Source: Cryobacterium sp. SO2
Lineage (GTDB): Bacteria > Actinomycetota > Actinomycetes > Actinomycetales > Microbacteriaceae
Reading direction: 5' to 3'
Length of the DNA stretch: 64,000 nt
NCBI RefSeq assembly: GCF_026151165.2
Contig: NZ_CP117849.1
Location: 3,038,001-3,102,000, forward strand
The translations under genes and the position numbers were made by a program. A model generated the notes under the pieces. The model ran no database searches, was not told where the DNA came from, and saw only the letters and a list, made by a program, of their open reading frames with translations. Shown piece after piece: positions 43,292 to 52,500 of the stretch; positions within the stretch are counted from its first letter, which is position 1, and each line of letters opens with the position of its first letter.

Positions 43292-44178
43292 GTGTCTGCA
43301 TCAGCTTCCCACTGCTCCAGCGTCGTCACGACGCGCTCGGCCATCCGATCCGCCTTGAAATGATCCTCGGCGGTGATCGTGACCACTGCGTTGTCGAGGA
43401 AGATGAGCAGCTGTCCATACGCACCATGCAGACGCCACGCATCATTGGGCCCAGCCCAGCCGGAGAGTGCATACCGCCGGTACGCGGGCTCGGGCTCTGG
43501 CCCCCGCTCGAACCAGTCAGAGTGCATGGCCTGCACCCAGCGCGAAGACACGACGCGCTGTGACTGCCACATTCCGCCGTCGCGGATGAGCTGACCGATC
43601 CGTGCCAGCTCAGCTGTGCGCAGGTGCAGCCCCCCTCCTGCCACGATCCAGCCGTTCGGGCATCGCTCCCACAGAGGCGCATCGATCGCCAACGGTGTGA
43701 ACAAGCGCTGATCGAGCCACCGGGGAACGTCACCCACCACTGACTGCAGCGCCCGCATCGCGGTGTAGGTGCTCGCGTTGGAGTACTGGAAGACCGGTCC
43801 TCGTGAGGGACGGCTGAGAAACTCAGCCGCGAGATCGGGCCAGTCCGTCATCATCGTCTCCGACCACGGGAAGTCGATACCGCTCGTCATCTGGAGCACA
43901 TGCCGCACCGTGACGTCTTCGACGCCCTGTCCGAGTGGGAAGTCCGGCAGGTAGGCGGCCACCGGCTCATCGACATCGAGCAGGCCGTCATCGGCTGCGA
44001 TCCCGATCGCAAGAACGCAGACGCCCTTGGCAGCCGAGTGAACATCCCGGCGTTCATCTCGGCTCCAGTGATACTCGGCGCTCTCGTCGTCGATGAGGAC
44101 GTGCACGGCGTGCGCAGCGAAGCCGTCCTCCTCCGCGATGGCGACAAGGCGGTCTACGATCTTCTGCGCGCGACTCAT
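43288..44178 (-). CDS. serine hydrolase of the beta-lactamase family
   Basis: The 296-residue protein has class-C beta-lactamase/esterase motifs: SxxK at 48-51 ('HSAAKG') and YxN-like 'QYSNAS' around residue 137. There is no obvious signal peptide, so it is probably cytosolic and acts as an esterase or D-amino-acid-type peptidase rather than an antibiotic enzyme. Its 3' end overlaps the convergent iron-transport operon, giving no room for a terminator there. Confidence 0.85.
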   Translation of the reverse strand: MSRAQKIVDRLVAIAEEDGFAAHAVHVLIDDESAEYHWSRDERRDVHSAAKGVCVLAIGIAADDGLLDVDEPVAAYLPDFPLGQGVEDVTVRHVLQMTSGIDFPWSETMMTDWPDLAAEFLSRPSRGPVFQYSNASTYTAMRALQSVVGDVPRWLDQRLFTPLAIDAPLWERCPNGWIVAGGGLHLRTAELARIGQLIRDGGMWQSQRVVSSRWVQAMHSDWFERGPEPEPAYRRYALSGWAGPNDAWRLHGAYGQLLIFLDNAVVTITAEDHFKADRMAERVVTTLEQWEADADT

Positions 44179-44330
44179 CCCACCATTCTGTCGCGTGTGC
44201 GAGGGTCCCCGGCCACCCTCCGCCACGGGGTTCGCAGGCGCCTCGCACCGCGTTCGGTGCGTTCATTCCCCGCCTGCCCGAGGAAAGCAGAAGGGACCGA
44301 AGCCAACTGGCTTCGATCCCTGTGCACTGG

Positions 44331-44406
44331 TGGTGGAGCTAAGGAGATTCGAACTCCTGACCTTCTCATTGCGAACGAGACGCGCTACCAACTGCGCCAT
44401 AGCCCC
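44331..44406 (-). tRNA. tRNA-Ala (anticodon CGC)
   Basis: Read on the minus strand, GGGGCTA pairs with TAGCTCC (one G-U), followed by discriminator A and an encoded CCA. The D-arm is GCGC-AGTTGGTA-GCGC, the anticodon arm TCTCG-TTCGCAA-TGAGA, and the T-arm has TTCGAATC. The loop TTCGCAA gives anticodon CGC (complement at 44371-44373), reading GCG alanine codons. No other tRNA lies nearby. Confidence 0.95.
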
Positions 44407-44452
44407 AGACTGCGTATTTACAATATCACGCGAGGGCGAGCCCTCCGAACCG

Positions 44453-45442
44453 TCAGCCGACCGCGCGGCGGCGGCGCAGCACGTCGTCGAGGTCGGTCAT
44501 GCCCGGTTCGGTGTCACCGATGATGCCCATGTTGGCGAACCGGCTGGGCGCGGCCTGCGGGGCGGCCTTGGCAGCGGCGGCGCGCGCGGCAACCGGCCGG
44601 GTGATCGGGGTGACTTCCGACGGTGCGATGGCCTCGGCCATGGCCAACGCCCGGCGCTGCAGTTCGGCCTCAGCGGCCGCCTGGCGCAGCTGGGCGGCAG
44701 CATCCACCGACGCCATCGCGGCCTGCGCGATCGAGCCCGGCGACAGGTGCAGGGGCTTGGGCAGCGGCTGCGGGGTCCACGGGCTGGGCTGGGCCACCGG
44801 GGCTTCGTCGAAGTGCACGGGTTCGAAGCGCTGGCCGGTGGCGTTGCCGGCGGCGCGGCGTCCCGTCGCGACGGCATCCGTGGTCGCTGTGGCGCGAGGC
44901 GCGCGGGCCGACCGGCTGACGGCGGCGAGGCGGCCGAGGGTGGTGAGGGCGGCCACGGCGGCGACGAGGCCGCCGGCGAGGAGGGTCCAGGTGCCCGCGG
45001 AGAGCAGGGTCACGCCGACCACGGCGGCGACGAGGCCGATGAGCAGCACGAGGGACGCGAGCGAGCGCATGGCGCGCAGCCGCTTGGCCTTACCGGCCGG
45101 TGTGAGCGCCTTGGGGCGGGCGGCGGCGGCGCGCAAGACGGCGGCGCGGCGGGCGGCTGCGGCGGCGTCGCCGGCGGCCTTCGACGCGATGCGCGCATCT
45201 TCCTCGGCCTGGGCCAGCAGTTTGCGCTGCGCGGACACTCCGCGGGCGTTGCTTTCCACGCGTACCTCCTGGGGGATCTCCGACGTCTCGGCCAGGATCC
45301 GCAGGGTCTGCTGCAGTCGCACGGCGTTGCGTTCGGTGGCGAGATACTGCCGGCGTCTCGCCCATGTCGGCATGAGGTACGTCACCCAGAGCGCGGCGGC
45401 AACGGCCACCATCACTCCCCCACCCAGGACTTCGCTACTCAT
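44453..45442 (-). CDS. sepX: SepX/GlpR-type divisome membrane protein
   Basis: The 329-residue protein has an N-terminal membrane helix ('VMVAVAAALWVTYLMPTWARRRQY', residues about 8-30), a cytoplasmic Ala/Arg-rich coiled region, a two-helix hairpin at about 128-170, and a long Pro/Ala tail. This layout and the position next to rimJ and galU match SepX of Streptomyces and GlpR of Corynebacterium, membrane proteins of the division machinery. The assignment rests on context and the 'YLMPTWARRR' start rather than on strong sequence identity. Confidence 0.7.
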   Translation of the reverse strand: MSSEVLGGGVMVAVAAALWVTYLMPTWARRRQYLATERNAVRLQQTLRILAETSEIPQEVRVESNARGVSAQRKLLAQAEEDARIASKAAGDAAAAARRAAVLRAAAARPKALTPAGKAKRLRAMRSLASLVLLIGLVAAVVGVTLLSAGTWTLLAGGLVAAVAALTTLGRLAAVSRSARAPRATATTDAVATGRRAAGNATGQRFEPVHFDEAPVAQPSPWTPQPLPKPLHLSPGSIAQAAMASVDAAAQLRQAAAEAELQRRALAMAEAIAPSEVTPITRPVAARAAAAKAAPQAAPSRFANMGIIGDTEPGMTDLDDVLRRRRAVG

Positions 45443-45495
45443 GCTCCCTAACGTATGAGTCGCGGCACCTTCCGTGCCTGATTACCGGGGGTGTG

Positions 45496-46155
45496 TCACT
45501 TCTCAGCCACCGGCAGCGGGTGCAGCGCGGCCACCCTGTCGAACTCGTTCACGGTCGCATTGCCGGCCGGAACCAGGCCGTCCTGCCAGCGGCGCAGCAC
45601 GCCCCCGCGCACCTCCTCGGCCACCAGGCCGAACGCGAAGTGGTCGCGCCAGGCGCCGTTGATGTGGATGAACCGGCGGCGCAAGCCCTCGTACCGGAAG
45701 CCGAGCTTCTCGACGACCCGCAGCGACGGCGCGTTCTCCGGCCGGATGCAGATCTCCATCCGGTGCAGGCCGAGCTGGCCGAAGCAGTAATCGGTCGCCA
45801 GCGCCACCGCGATCGGGGTGATCGATCGGCCGGCGAACTCCTCGCCGACCCAGTACCCGATGGACGCGCTCGAGAGCGAGCCCCAGGTGATCGACGACAC
45901 GTTCAACTGGCCGGCCAGTTCGCCGTTGTACTCCACCAGGAACGGCAGCCCGCTGCCCGTGCGCGAGTGCGCAAGCAGGCTGCGGATGCTGGCCCGGGTG
46001 TCGAACGACATCGGCGCATACGGGCTGGTGGCCTCCCAGGTGCGCAGCCAGGACCGGTTCTCCATGAGCTCACGCTCGAGGGCCCTGGCATCGCGCAACC
46101 GGATCGGGCGCAGGGTCACGGCGCCCTCACGGAGCGTAGGAATCGCGGTCGGCAC
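45496..46155 (-). CDS. rimJ: GNAT acetyltransferase, RimJ-like
   Basis: The 219-residue GNAT-fold acetyltransferase has 'LRPIRLRDARALERELMENRSWLRTWEATSP' and the acetyl-CoA segment 'SIGYWVGEEFAGRSITPIAVALATDYCFGQLGLHRMEICIRPENAPSLRVVEKLGFRYEGLRR', typical of RimJ/RimL N-terminal protein acetyltransferases. It lies in the conserved galU-rimJ-sepX order of actinobacteria. Its real substrate is unknown. Confidence 0.88.
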   Translation of the reverse strand: MPTAIPTLREGAVTLRPIRLRDARALERELMENRSWLRTWEATSPYAPMSFDTRASIRSLLAHSRTGSGLPFLVEYNGELAGQLNVSSITWGSLSSASIGYWVGEEFAGRSITPIAVALATDYCFGQLGLHRMEICIRPENAPSLRVVEKLGFRYEGLRRRFIHINGAWRDHFAFGLVAEEVRGGVLRRWQDGLVPAGNATVNEFDRVAALHPLPVAEK

Positions 46156-46232
46156 GATGAGCCCGTCTAGTTGGGGGCCGAAGCCCGAGATGGATGAAGC
46201 TTAGTCCGGAGCCGACCTGCTCGATTGTGGCG

Positions 46233-47126
46233 TTATTCGAGGGTGGCGGCGAAGTCGTGCAGCCAGGGCCGCAGGTCCGGGCCCAGGTCGTCACGGTCGA
46301 CGGCGAGCTGGATGATCGCCTTGATGTAGTCGAGCCGGTCGCCGGTGTCGTAGCGGCGGCCGCGGAAGATCACGCCGTACACGCCGCCGGTGGTCTCGGG
46401 GGTGACGGCCATCTCCTGCAGGGCGTCGGTGAGCTGGATCTCGTTGCCCTTGCCCGGAGCGGTGCGCTCGAGAACCTCGAACACCTCGGGGCGCAGCACG
46501 TAGCGGCCGATGATGGCCAGGTTCGACGGGGCATCCTCTGCGGACGGCTTCTCGACCAGTCCGGTGATCCGCACGACGTCGGGGTCGTCGGTCTTCTCGA
46601 TCGCGGCCGCACCGTACAGGTGAATCTGCGACGGGTCGACCTCGAGCAGGGCGACGACGCTGGTGTTGCGGCTGATCTGCTCGGCGAGCATCTTCTCGAG
46701 CAGCGGGTCGCGGGCGTCGATGATGTCGTCACCGAGCAGCACGGCGAACGGTTCGTGGCCCACGTGCATCTTGGCGCGGAGCACGGCGTGGCCGAGGCCC
46801 AGCGGGTCACCCTGGCGCACGTAGTGCATGTCGGCGAGGTCGGTGGACTCGTTCACCTTGGCGAGCCGGTCACGGTCGCCCTTCTGGATGAGCACGGCCT
46901 CGAGCTCGGTCACGCGGTCGAAGTGGTTCTCCAGGGCGTTCTTGTTACGTCCGGTGATCATGAGCACGTCGGTCAGGCCGGCCGCGACGGCCTCCTCGAC
47001 GACGTACTGGATGGCCGGCTTGTCGACGACTGGGAGCATCTCCTTGGGCATGGCCTTGGTAGCGGGGAGAAACCGGGTGCCCATTCCTGCAGCGGGAATG
47101 ACGGCCTTCGTAATCTGGGTAACCAT
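46233..47126 (-). CDS. galU: UTP-glucose-1-phosphate uridylyltransferase
   Basis: The 297-residue nucleotidyltransferase starts 'MVTQITKAVIPAAGMGTRFLPATKAMPKEMLPVVDKPAIQYVVEEA', with the G-x-G-T-R-x9-K loop. It carries 'VLLGDDIIDARDPLL' and 'GLVEKPSAEDAPSNLAIIGRYVL' as in GalU. It makes UDP-glucose for cell-envelope polymers. It is divergent from the 5-FCL gene; the 70-bp spacer is too small to hold more than promoters. Confidence 0.95.
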   Translation of the reverse strand: MVTQITKAVIPAAGMGTRFLPATKAMPKEMLPVVDKPAIQYVVEEAVAAGLTDVLMITGRNKNALENHFDRVTELEAVLIQKGDRDRLAKVNESTDLADMHYVRQGDPLGLGHAVLRAKMHVGHEPFAVLLGDDIIDARDPLLEKMLAEQISRNTSVVALLEVDPSQIHLYGAAAIEKTDDPDVVRITGLVEKPSAEDAPSNLAIIGRYVLRPEVFEVLERTAPGKGNEIQLTDALQEMAVTPETTGGVYGVIFRGRRYDTGDRLDYIKAIIQLAVDRDDLGPDLRPWLHDFAATLE

Positions 47127-47195
47127 GGCTTTAGGTTAGCGGCATCCCCCCTTCCTCACGCGTTAGGCGGGACCGACGCATCTAGGATGACTTAT

Positions 47196-47774
47196 ATGGA
47201 CTCTGACATCGAGCACCGAAAGCGGGCGCTCCGCGCAGAGCTCCGGGAGCGCCGCCACAACCTCACCGCCGCCGAGCGTGAGGCCGCTACCGCGGGCTTC
47301 ACCGAGAACCTGCAGAGCATCGTCACCGACCTCTCCGCCCGGTCGATCTCCTGCTACCTCTCCAGTCCCACCGAGCCCAACACCCGACCGTTCGTGAACT
47401 GGGCCGAGGCGCGGGGCATCCGGGTACTGTTCCCCGTCTCCCGCGACGACGGCCTGCTCGACTGGACCGTCGGCGAAGAAGAGACCGAGGTGCAGGGCAT
47501 CTCGGGCGCACCGGAGCCGAAGGGCGAACTGCTCGGACCGATCGCCATCAACGACGTCGACCTGATCATCGTGCCCGCCGCCGCCATCGACACGACCGGC
47601 CTGCGAATGGGCTGGGGCCGCGGCTACTTCGACAAGACCCTCGGGTCGATGCAGAAGTGCCCGCCCGTCTACGCCGTGGTCTACGACAATGAGTATGTCG
47701 ACGAGGTCCCGCGCGAGGTGCACGACCAGCCGGTGAACGGGCTCGTCACACCCACCCGGATCGTCGTCTTCTAG
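47196..47774 (+). CDS. 5-formyltetrahydrofolate cyclo-ligase
   Basis: The 192-residue protein has the family motifs 'KRALRAELRERRHNL' and 'DLIIVPAAAIDTTGLRMGWGRGYFDKTL'. The enzyme uses ATP to convert 5-formyl-THF to 5,10-methenyl-THF. ATG 47196 has AGGA 8 bases upstream; ATG 47187 in frame is also possible. Together with fmdB-like and mscL it forms a plus-strand run conserved in actinobacteria. Confidence 0.92.
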   Translation: MDSDIEHRKRALRAELRERRHNLTAAEREAATAGFTENLQSIVTDLSARSISCYLSSPTEPNTRPFVNWAEARGIRVLFPVSRDDGLLDWTVGEEETEVQGISGAPEPKGELLGPIAINDVDLIIVPAAAIDTTGLRMGWGRGYFDKTLGSMQKCPPVYAVVYDNEYVDEVPREVHDQPVNGLVTPTRIVVF

Positions 47775-47833
47775 ACTTTCCCGACCGGCGCCTGCCGGCC
47801 CTGTTCCCGAACACCCCCAACCGAAAAGACGCA

Positions 47834-48208
47834 GTGCCTACCTATTCCTACCGTTGCACCGAGTGCGACACGGCCTTCGACATCCAGCAGGCCTTCACCG
47901 ACAACACCCTCACGGAGTGCCCCACCTGCGGCGGCAAGCTGCGCAAGGTGTACTCGTCGATCGGGGTGAGCTTCACCGGCTCCGGTTTCTACCGCAACGA
48001 CTCCCGCGCCGAATCGGGCAGCAAGTCGAACTCCCTGTCCGCCGAGAAGAGCAGCGCGAAGTCCGAGACCAAGTCCGACTCCACGCCGGCCGCGAAGCCG
48101 GCCGAGAAGTCCGGCAGCAGCGCGTCGTCCTCCGGTTCAACCGGTTCGTCCGGCGGGTCCGGCTCGAGCTCCTCCTCGACTCCCACCCCTGCGCCCAAGG
48201 CGTCCTGA
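47834..48208 (+). CDS. FmdB-family zinc-ribbon protein
   Basis: The 124-residue protein starts from GTG with 'VPTYSYRCTECDTAFDIQQAFTDNTLTECPTCGGKLRKVYS', the FmdB zinc ribbon (CxxC...CxxC). The C-terminal 70 residues are Ser/Lys/Gly-rich low complexity. The function of the family is uncertain; it is cytosolic. It lies between the 5-FCL and mscL genes. Confidence 0.9.
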   Translation: MPTYSYRCTECDTAFDIQQAFTDNTLTECPTCGGKLRKVYSSIGVSFTGSGFYRNDSRAESGSKSNSLSAEKSSAKSETKSDSTPAAKPAEKSGSSASSSGSTGSSGGSGSSSSSTPTPAPKAS

Positions 48209-48248
48209 CCTCCCTCCCCCGCACGACAGCAACACTAGGAGCATCCTT

Positions 48249-48755
48249 ATGGCCATGATCAGCGGTTTCAAAGAGTTCATCATGCGCGGCAATGTCATCG
48301 AACTGGCGGTCGCCGTCGTCATAGGCGCCGCGTTCACCGGCGTGGTCAATGCGATCGTCGACGGGATCTTCAACCCGCTGATCGCGGCGATCTTCAACGC
48401 GGAGACTCTGAAGACCTCCATGACGGTGTCGCTGGGCACCAGCACCATCTCCTTCGGTCTGGTGCTGGCCGCGCTCATCCAGTTCCTGCTGGTCGCGGCC
48501 GTGGTGTATTTCGCGTTCGTGATGCCGCTGAACAAGCTCAAGGAGAACCAGGCCCGCCGCCGCCAGGCCGGTGTGCCGCTGGACCCGAAGAAGAACCCGG
48601 TCACCGACCTCGACCTGCTCACCGAGATCCGCGACCTCCTCGCCGCGCAGTCCGCTGTGGCCCCCGCCGCGATGCCCGCCGCCGCAACTGTCCCGGCCGT
48701 GGGCACAGCACCGACGGATGCCCTCGCATCCGACGGCCCCAAGCACACCCTCTAA
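48249..48755 (+). CDS. mscL: large-conductance mechanosensitive channel MscL
   Basis: The 168-residue protein has 'MAMISGFKEFIMRGNVIELAVAVVIGAAFTGVVNAIVDGIFNPLI' (TM1 with the gate), TM2 'FGLVLAALIQFLLVAAVVYFAFVMPLNKLKENQ', and a longer Ala/Pro-rich C-terminal tail. It forms a homopentameric emergency valve in the membrane. GGAG lies upstream of the ATG. It is followed by palindromes C4-C8. Confidence 0.95.
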   Translation: MAMISGFKEFIMRGNVIELAVAVVIGAAFTGVVNAIVDGIFNPLIAAIFNAETLKTSMTVSLGTSTISFGLVLAALIQFLLVAAVVYFAFVMPLNKLKENQARRRQAGVPLDPKKNPVTDLDLLTEIRDLLAAQSAVAPAAMPAAATVPAVGTAPTDALASDGPKHTL

Positions 48756-48811
48756 CCGGAGACCCACCCGGCAGCCTGCACTCGGCGGTCGTACCCCGGC
48801 CGCACCTTCGC

Positions 48812-48867
48812 CGACTTGCCGCAAACGCCCCTTCAGCGCCCGCGAAGGGGCGTTTTGCCGCAAGTCG
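48812..48867. repeat. palindromic element C4
   Basis: Arms CGACTTGCCGCAAAacGCCCC / GGGGCGTTTTGCCGCAAGTCG, each shown here in two parts: CGACTTGCCGCAAA with CGCCCCTTC on the left and GAAGGGGCG with TTTTGCCGCAAGTCG on the right. One of the best C copies, 56 bp after mscL. Confidence 0.85.
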
Positions 48868-48883
48868 GAAAAGCGTCGTTCGC

Positions 48884-48940
48884 CGACTTGCCGCAAACTC
48901 CCCCTTGAGAGCCCGCGAAGGGGCACTTTGCGGCAACTCG
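48884..48940. repeat. palindromic element C5
   Basis: The left arm is CGACTTGCCGCAAA with CTCCCCC; the right arm is GAAGGGGCAC with TTTGCGGCAACTCG. It starts 17 bp after C4 in the same orientation. Confidence 0.8.
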
Positions 48941-48968
48941 CGGATCGGCGCTGGGGACAGCCGCTTCG

Positions 48969-49024
48969 CGACTTGCCACTTGCGGCCCTTTGCGCACCTC
49001 GGACGGGGCCGCAACTGGCAACTC
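48969..49024. repeat. palindromic element C6 (diverged)
   Basis: The outer arms CGACTTGCCACTTGCGGCCC and GGGGCCGCAACTGGCAACTC keep the palindromic plan, but the sequence CTTGCGGCC replaces CAAACGCCC. It may be a separate subtype. Confidence 0.6.
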
Positions 49025-49037
49025 ACCCCGGCACCCT

Positions 49038-49098
49038 CGACTGACATGGCAGTTCGCGCCCACTCCGACCCCTCCTGAAGGCCGCAACTGACAACTCG
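49038..49098. repeat. C7, remnant of a C6-type element
   Basis: CGACTGACATGGCAG on the left and GGCCGCAACTGACAACTCG on the right resemble the C6 arms but pair poorly. Probably a decayed copy. Confidence 0.45.
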
Positions 49099-49108
49099 AT
49101 ACCGGCGT

Positions 49109-49165
49109 CGACTTGCCGCGAACTCCCCCTTGGGAGCCCGCGAAGGGGCACTTTGCCGCAAGTCG
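49109..49165. repeat. palindromic element C8
   Basis: This is nearly identical to C5 (GCGAAGGGGCACTTTGC core; left arm CGACTTGCCGCGAAC), with right end CCGCAAGTCG as in C4. It is followed by the same GCGTCGTTCGCCGA spacer found after C4. Confidence 0.8.
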
Positions 49166-49228
49166 GGAAAGCGTCGTTCGCCGAACTTGACTGCGTCGCG
49201 CATCCACGCGCGCAGCGGCGCCGAAAAG

Positions 49229-49510
49229 CTACCAGTGCGGGGGCTTGTCCTGGCGCAGGCGGGCGTCATTCGGGCTCGTCGACGAGCCGTCGCCGTCGGT
49301 GTGCCCGCCCTCTTCCCGGGCGGCCGGCTGGGGGCTGGTGTCGGTGTTCGGTGCCGGCGTCAGACGGGCACGCCGGGCACCGGATGACTTGACGACAGAC
49401 TGGCGCGGCTCCCCCGCGCCGGCGGATGCCCCCGCCCCGGCAGCGCTGTCGGGCGCAGCCGACCGGTCGGGCACGGCAGCGCCGTCGGGCGCGACCGACC
49501 GATCAGGCAC
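49229..49510 (-). CDS. small Ala/Pro-rich protein ending QDKPPHW
   Basis: The 93-residue, low-complexity protein starts at GTG 49510, which overlaps the stop of the large helicase-like gene (GTGCCTGA). Its C-terminus 'NDARLRQDKPPHW' is unlike the disordered rest and looks like a conserved short motif. I recognise no function. The overlap argues that it is a real, co-translated gene and a possible partner of the helicase-like protein. Confidence 0.5.
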   Translation of the reverse strand: MPDRSVAPDGAAVPDRSAAPDSAAGAGASAGAGEPRQSVVKSSGARRARLTPAPNTDTSPQPAAREEGGHTDGDGSSTSPNDARLRQDKPPHW

Positions 49511-52500
49511 GATGCGCCGGACCGGTCGACCCCTCGGTCGGCGTCAGCCCTGCGAGGGCAGCGACGCGGCCGGCAACGGCATCCGGGTTGCTGAACAGTT
49601 CGAAGCTGTGCACGCGCAGGTAGTGCCAGCCCAGGCGGCGCAGCACCTCGGGGCGCAGCCGCAGGGATTCGCGCAGGCTGGCCCGGTTGACCACGGCGTC
49701 GGTCTCCACCACCACGGCGCGTCCGGCGTGCGAGGCGGCCAGCGCGAGCTTGCCGCGGTGCCCGAGGGAGACGGTGAGGCCCTTGCGTTCGAGGCGGCGG
49801 GCGAGGTCGACGAGCATGGCTTCGCGGGCATCCGGCACGGCCACCTCGTTGCGGCGCGCCTCGGTCTCGGTGAGCACCTGTGACAGGGCCAGGATGCCGT
49901 GCCGCTGCCGGTCGGCGTCGATGTCGACGGGGCGGAAGCAGGAGACGATGTCCATGGCGCGGCGGGCGCGGGTCATGCCGATCGCCAGCAGGCGTTCGCC
50001 GCCGGGCTCGCCGAGCGAACCGAAGTTGCTCAGCAGGCGGCCGTGCGGGGTGCGGCCGTAGCCGATCGAGAAGATCACCCGGTCGCGGCTCTGCGCCACG
50101 GCCTGCTCGAGGGTGAGCACGGTGAACGGCTCGGCGCGGTCCTTGAGGATGAAGTCGCTCAGGTCGGTGCGCTTGGCGAAGGCCGCGAGCACGGCCTGGT
50201 GCACCCGCACGGCGTGCCGGGCGCTGGCGGTGATCACCATGAGGGACTCGCGCGGGCGCTTGACGGCGTGATCCATCACCAGGTCCACGACCTTGGCCAC
50301 CTCGGCGTCGACGCTCTCGACCGCTCCACTGTCCACGTCGGGCATGCCGTGACCGCCGGCGACGTAGTTGAGGGTGAGGCTACCGTGGCCCAGGAAGCTG
50401 CCCGCCCAGGGCAGCGAGTCGATCCGGCCGCCGTAGAAGCGGTGGTTCACCAGCTCGGCGAGGTCTTCGCCGCCGGCCCGGTAGCTGCGGGTGAGGGTGA
50501 GGGTCGGCAGCAGCTCGCCGAGGCGGGCCAGGGCGGAGTCGGCGTGCAGGGCGTCGACGTTGGTCTCCTGCGGAACGGGCACATCGGCCGGTTCCACGAT
50601 GCCGGTCTCGAACGGGGACGGGGTCTGGGTGACCGGGTCGCCGAACGCCACGACCTGCTTGCCGCGGCGGATGGCGCCGACGTTCTCGGCGAGGGTGGTC
50701 GCTCCGGCGTCCACGAGCAGCACGGCGTCGAAGGTCATCGAGTCGTCGAGGGCGGCCACCTCGTAGGGTGAGGCCAGCCAGACCGGGGCGAGCACGCGGC
50801 CCAGGTGCGGGGAGACCTCGTTGATGCGAGTGGGGGTGGCCCGGTCGGCGCGCAGCAGCCGGCGCAGCTGGTCGGCCTCTTCGGGCCAGTCGACCACGCC
50901 GATCTTCCAGGTCTCGGCGAGCAGCCAGGCCAGGATCTGCCCGGTGGTGGAGGCGTGCGCCTCGTCGACGAGCTTGAAGTCGGCCTCGAGCCGGTCGAGC
51001 ACCTGGGTGTTGGCGTTGAGCAGGGCGCGGTCGCCGCTGAGCATGACCTCGAGCACGGACTGCCACCAGGCCAGCTCGAGTTCGGCGGCCACGTCGGCCT
51101 CCGACACGTGCCGCTGCGACAGGTCGGTCATCAGCGGGTCGAGGTTGTGCTCACGCAGGGTGGCGAGCAGGGCGGTGCGCTCGTGCAGGTTGGCGAGCAC
51201 CTCGCTCTCTGCGGCGAGACCGTTGATGGTGTGCAGCAGTTCGCGGATGGGCCGGTTGACCAGCTGACGCGGGGTGCCGGCGTTGCCGAGAGGCACGTCA
51301 AGCTTGCCGAGGTCCTCCGCCACGCGCTGGTAGGCCACGTGCACGTCGTTGATGCCGACCGGTACCTCGGGGGTGACGCCGGCGGCGGCGTAGCGCTGCC
51401 AAAGGGTGCGCTGCTGCTGGATGCGACGCAGGCTCTCGTTCATGTCGCTCACGTGCACGCCGGGCCGCAGGTACTCGTCGGCGAGCTTGCGCAGCCGGCG
51501 GCGGTTCGCGCCGGTCATCTCCGGCGAGTCCCGGCGGGCCGAGGTGGCGGCGATCAGTTCGGTCAGCGACCGGTCGAACACGCCGGGCTGGAACTTGTCC
51601 AGGGTCTCGCGGATGTCGAGCAGCAGGCGCAGGTAGATGCCCAGTTCGTGCACGGTCTCGAACGGGCGCAACCGGGTCTGGCCGACGAGGTTGTTGGCGC
51701 GCTCGAGCAGGCGGGGCAGGTCGGGCAGGTTGAGGCGCTTGGCGAGTTCGTGCGAGGCGCCGGCATCCGCCGTGGAGGTGAAGGACGCGCCGTACCAGGG
51801 CGAGTCGCCGGGTCCGTAGCGGAACTGGCCGAGCACGGCGGCCTTGATCAGGGTCGCCGCGGCGCCGGACCTGTCCTGGGCGAGGCGCTCCAGCGCCACC
51901 CGGTCGAGCCGGGCGGTGGTGGACGGCGGGGAGGGCAGCTGGGCGAGCCTGGCGAGTTCGCCGAGTGCGTCGAGCACCGACACGCCGAGTACAGCGTCCT
52001 TGCGGGTGAGCGCCGACCGGTAGTCGAGCAGCACCTTGCGCAGGCGCACGAGGGCGTCGTCGACATCGCCGACGCGCGGCTGCACGCACTTCTCGTTGCG
52101 GGTGATCGACTGGATCAGATCGCGGCGCAGGGTGCGCGGGGTCACGGCCACGCCGGGCAGGCCCACCTGCACGAGGCGGTGGGCGATGCCGTCCAGGCTG
52201 GACCGGCGGGCGCTGACCACGAGCACGCGCTTGTGCTGGGCGATGAGCGAGCCGATGGCGTTCACGATGGTCTGGGTGCCGCCGGTTCCCGGCAGGGTCT
52301 TCACGACGAGGGAGTTGCCGGCGCTGATCTGCGCGACGACGTTCTCCTGCTCGGCATCGGCATCCAGCAGTAGGGTGTCGGTGCCGGGCGGGCGCACGTC
52401 TTGCGCGACCGGCATCACCGGGTTGTAGGCCATCTCGATGGCGCGCTTGGCGGTGGGGTTGCCGGCGACGGCGTCGAGCACCGGGTGGGTGAGCTTGTGT

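Larger units (their letters stand above)
48756..49228. other. 473-bp gene-free region with five C-family palindromes
   Basis: I see no coding sequence here between convergent mscL and the small gene at 49229. Elements C4-C8 fill most of it. The spacer GGAAA(A)GCGTCGTTCGCCGA appears twice (48868 and 49166), each time right after a C element, so a larger unit was duplicated. Confidence 0.8.

Noticed and set aside
43288..44178. Beta-lactamase (antibiotic resistance) call
   Set aside because: Only the SxxK and YSN-like motifs are shared with the family; there is no signal peptide and no resistance context, so esterase or peptidase function is equally likely.
46156..46232. Truncated glp/moeA between galU and rimJ
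   Set aside because: The gap is only 77 bp and shows no residual similarity, so the gene is absent here rather than broken.
50805..52373. 522-codon plus-strand frame inside the helicase-like gene
   Set aside because: It is antisense to a long, motif-bearing gene and has no recognisable domain or ribosome binding site.
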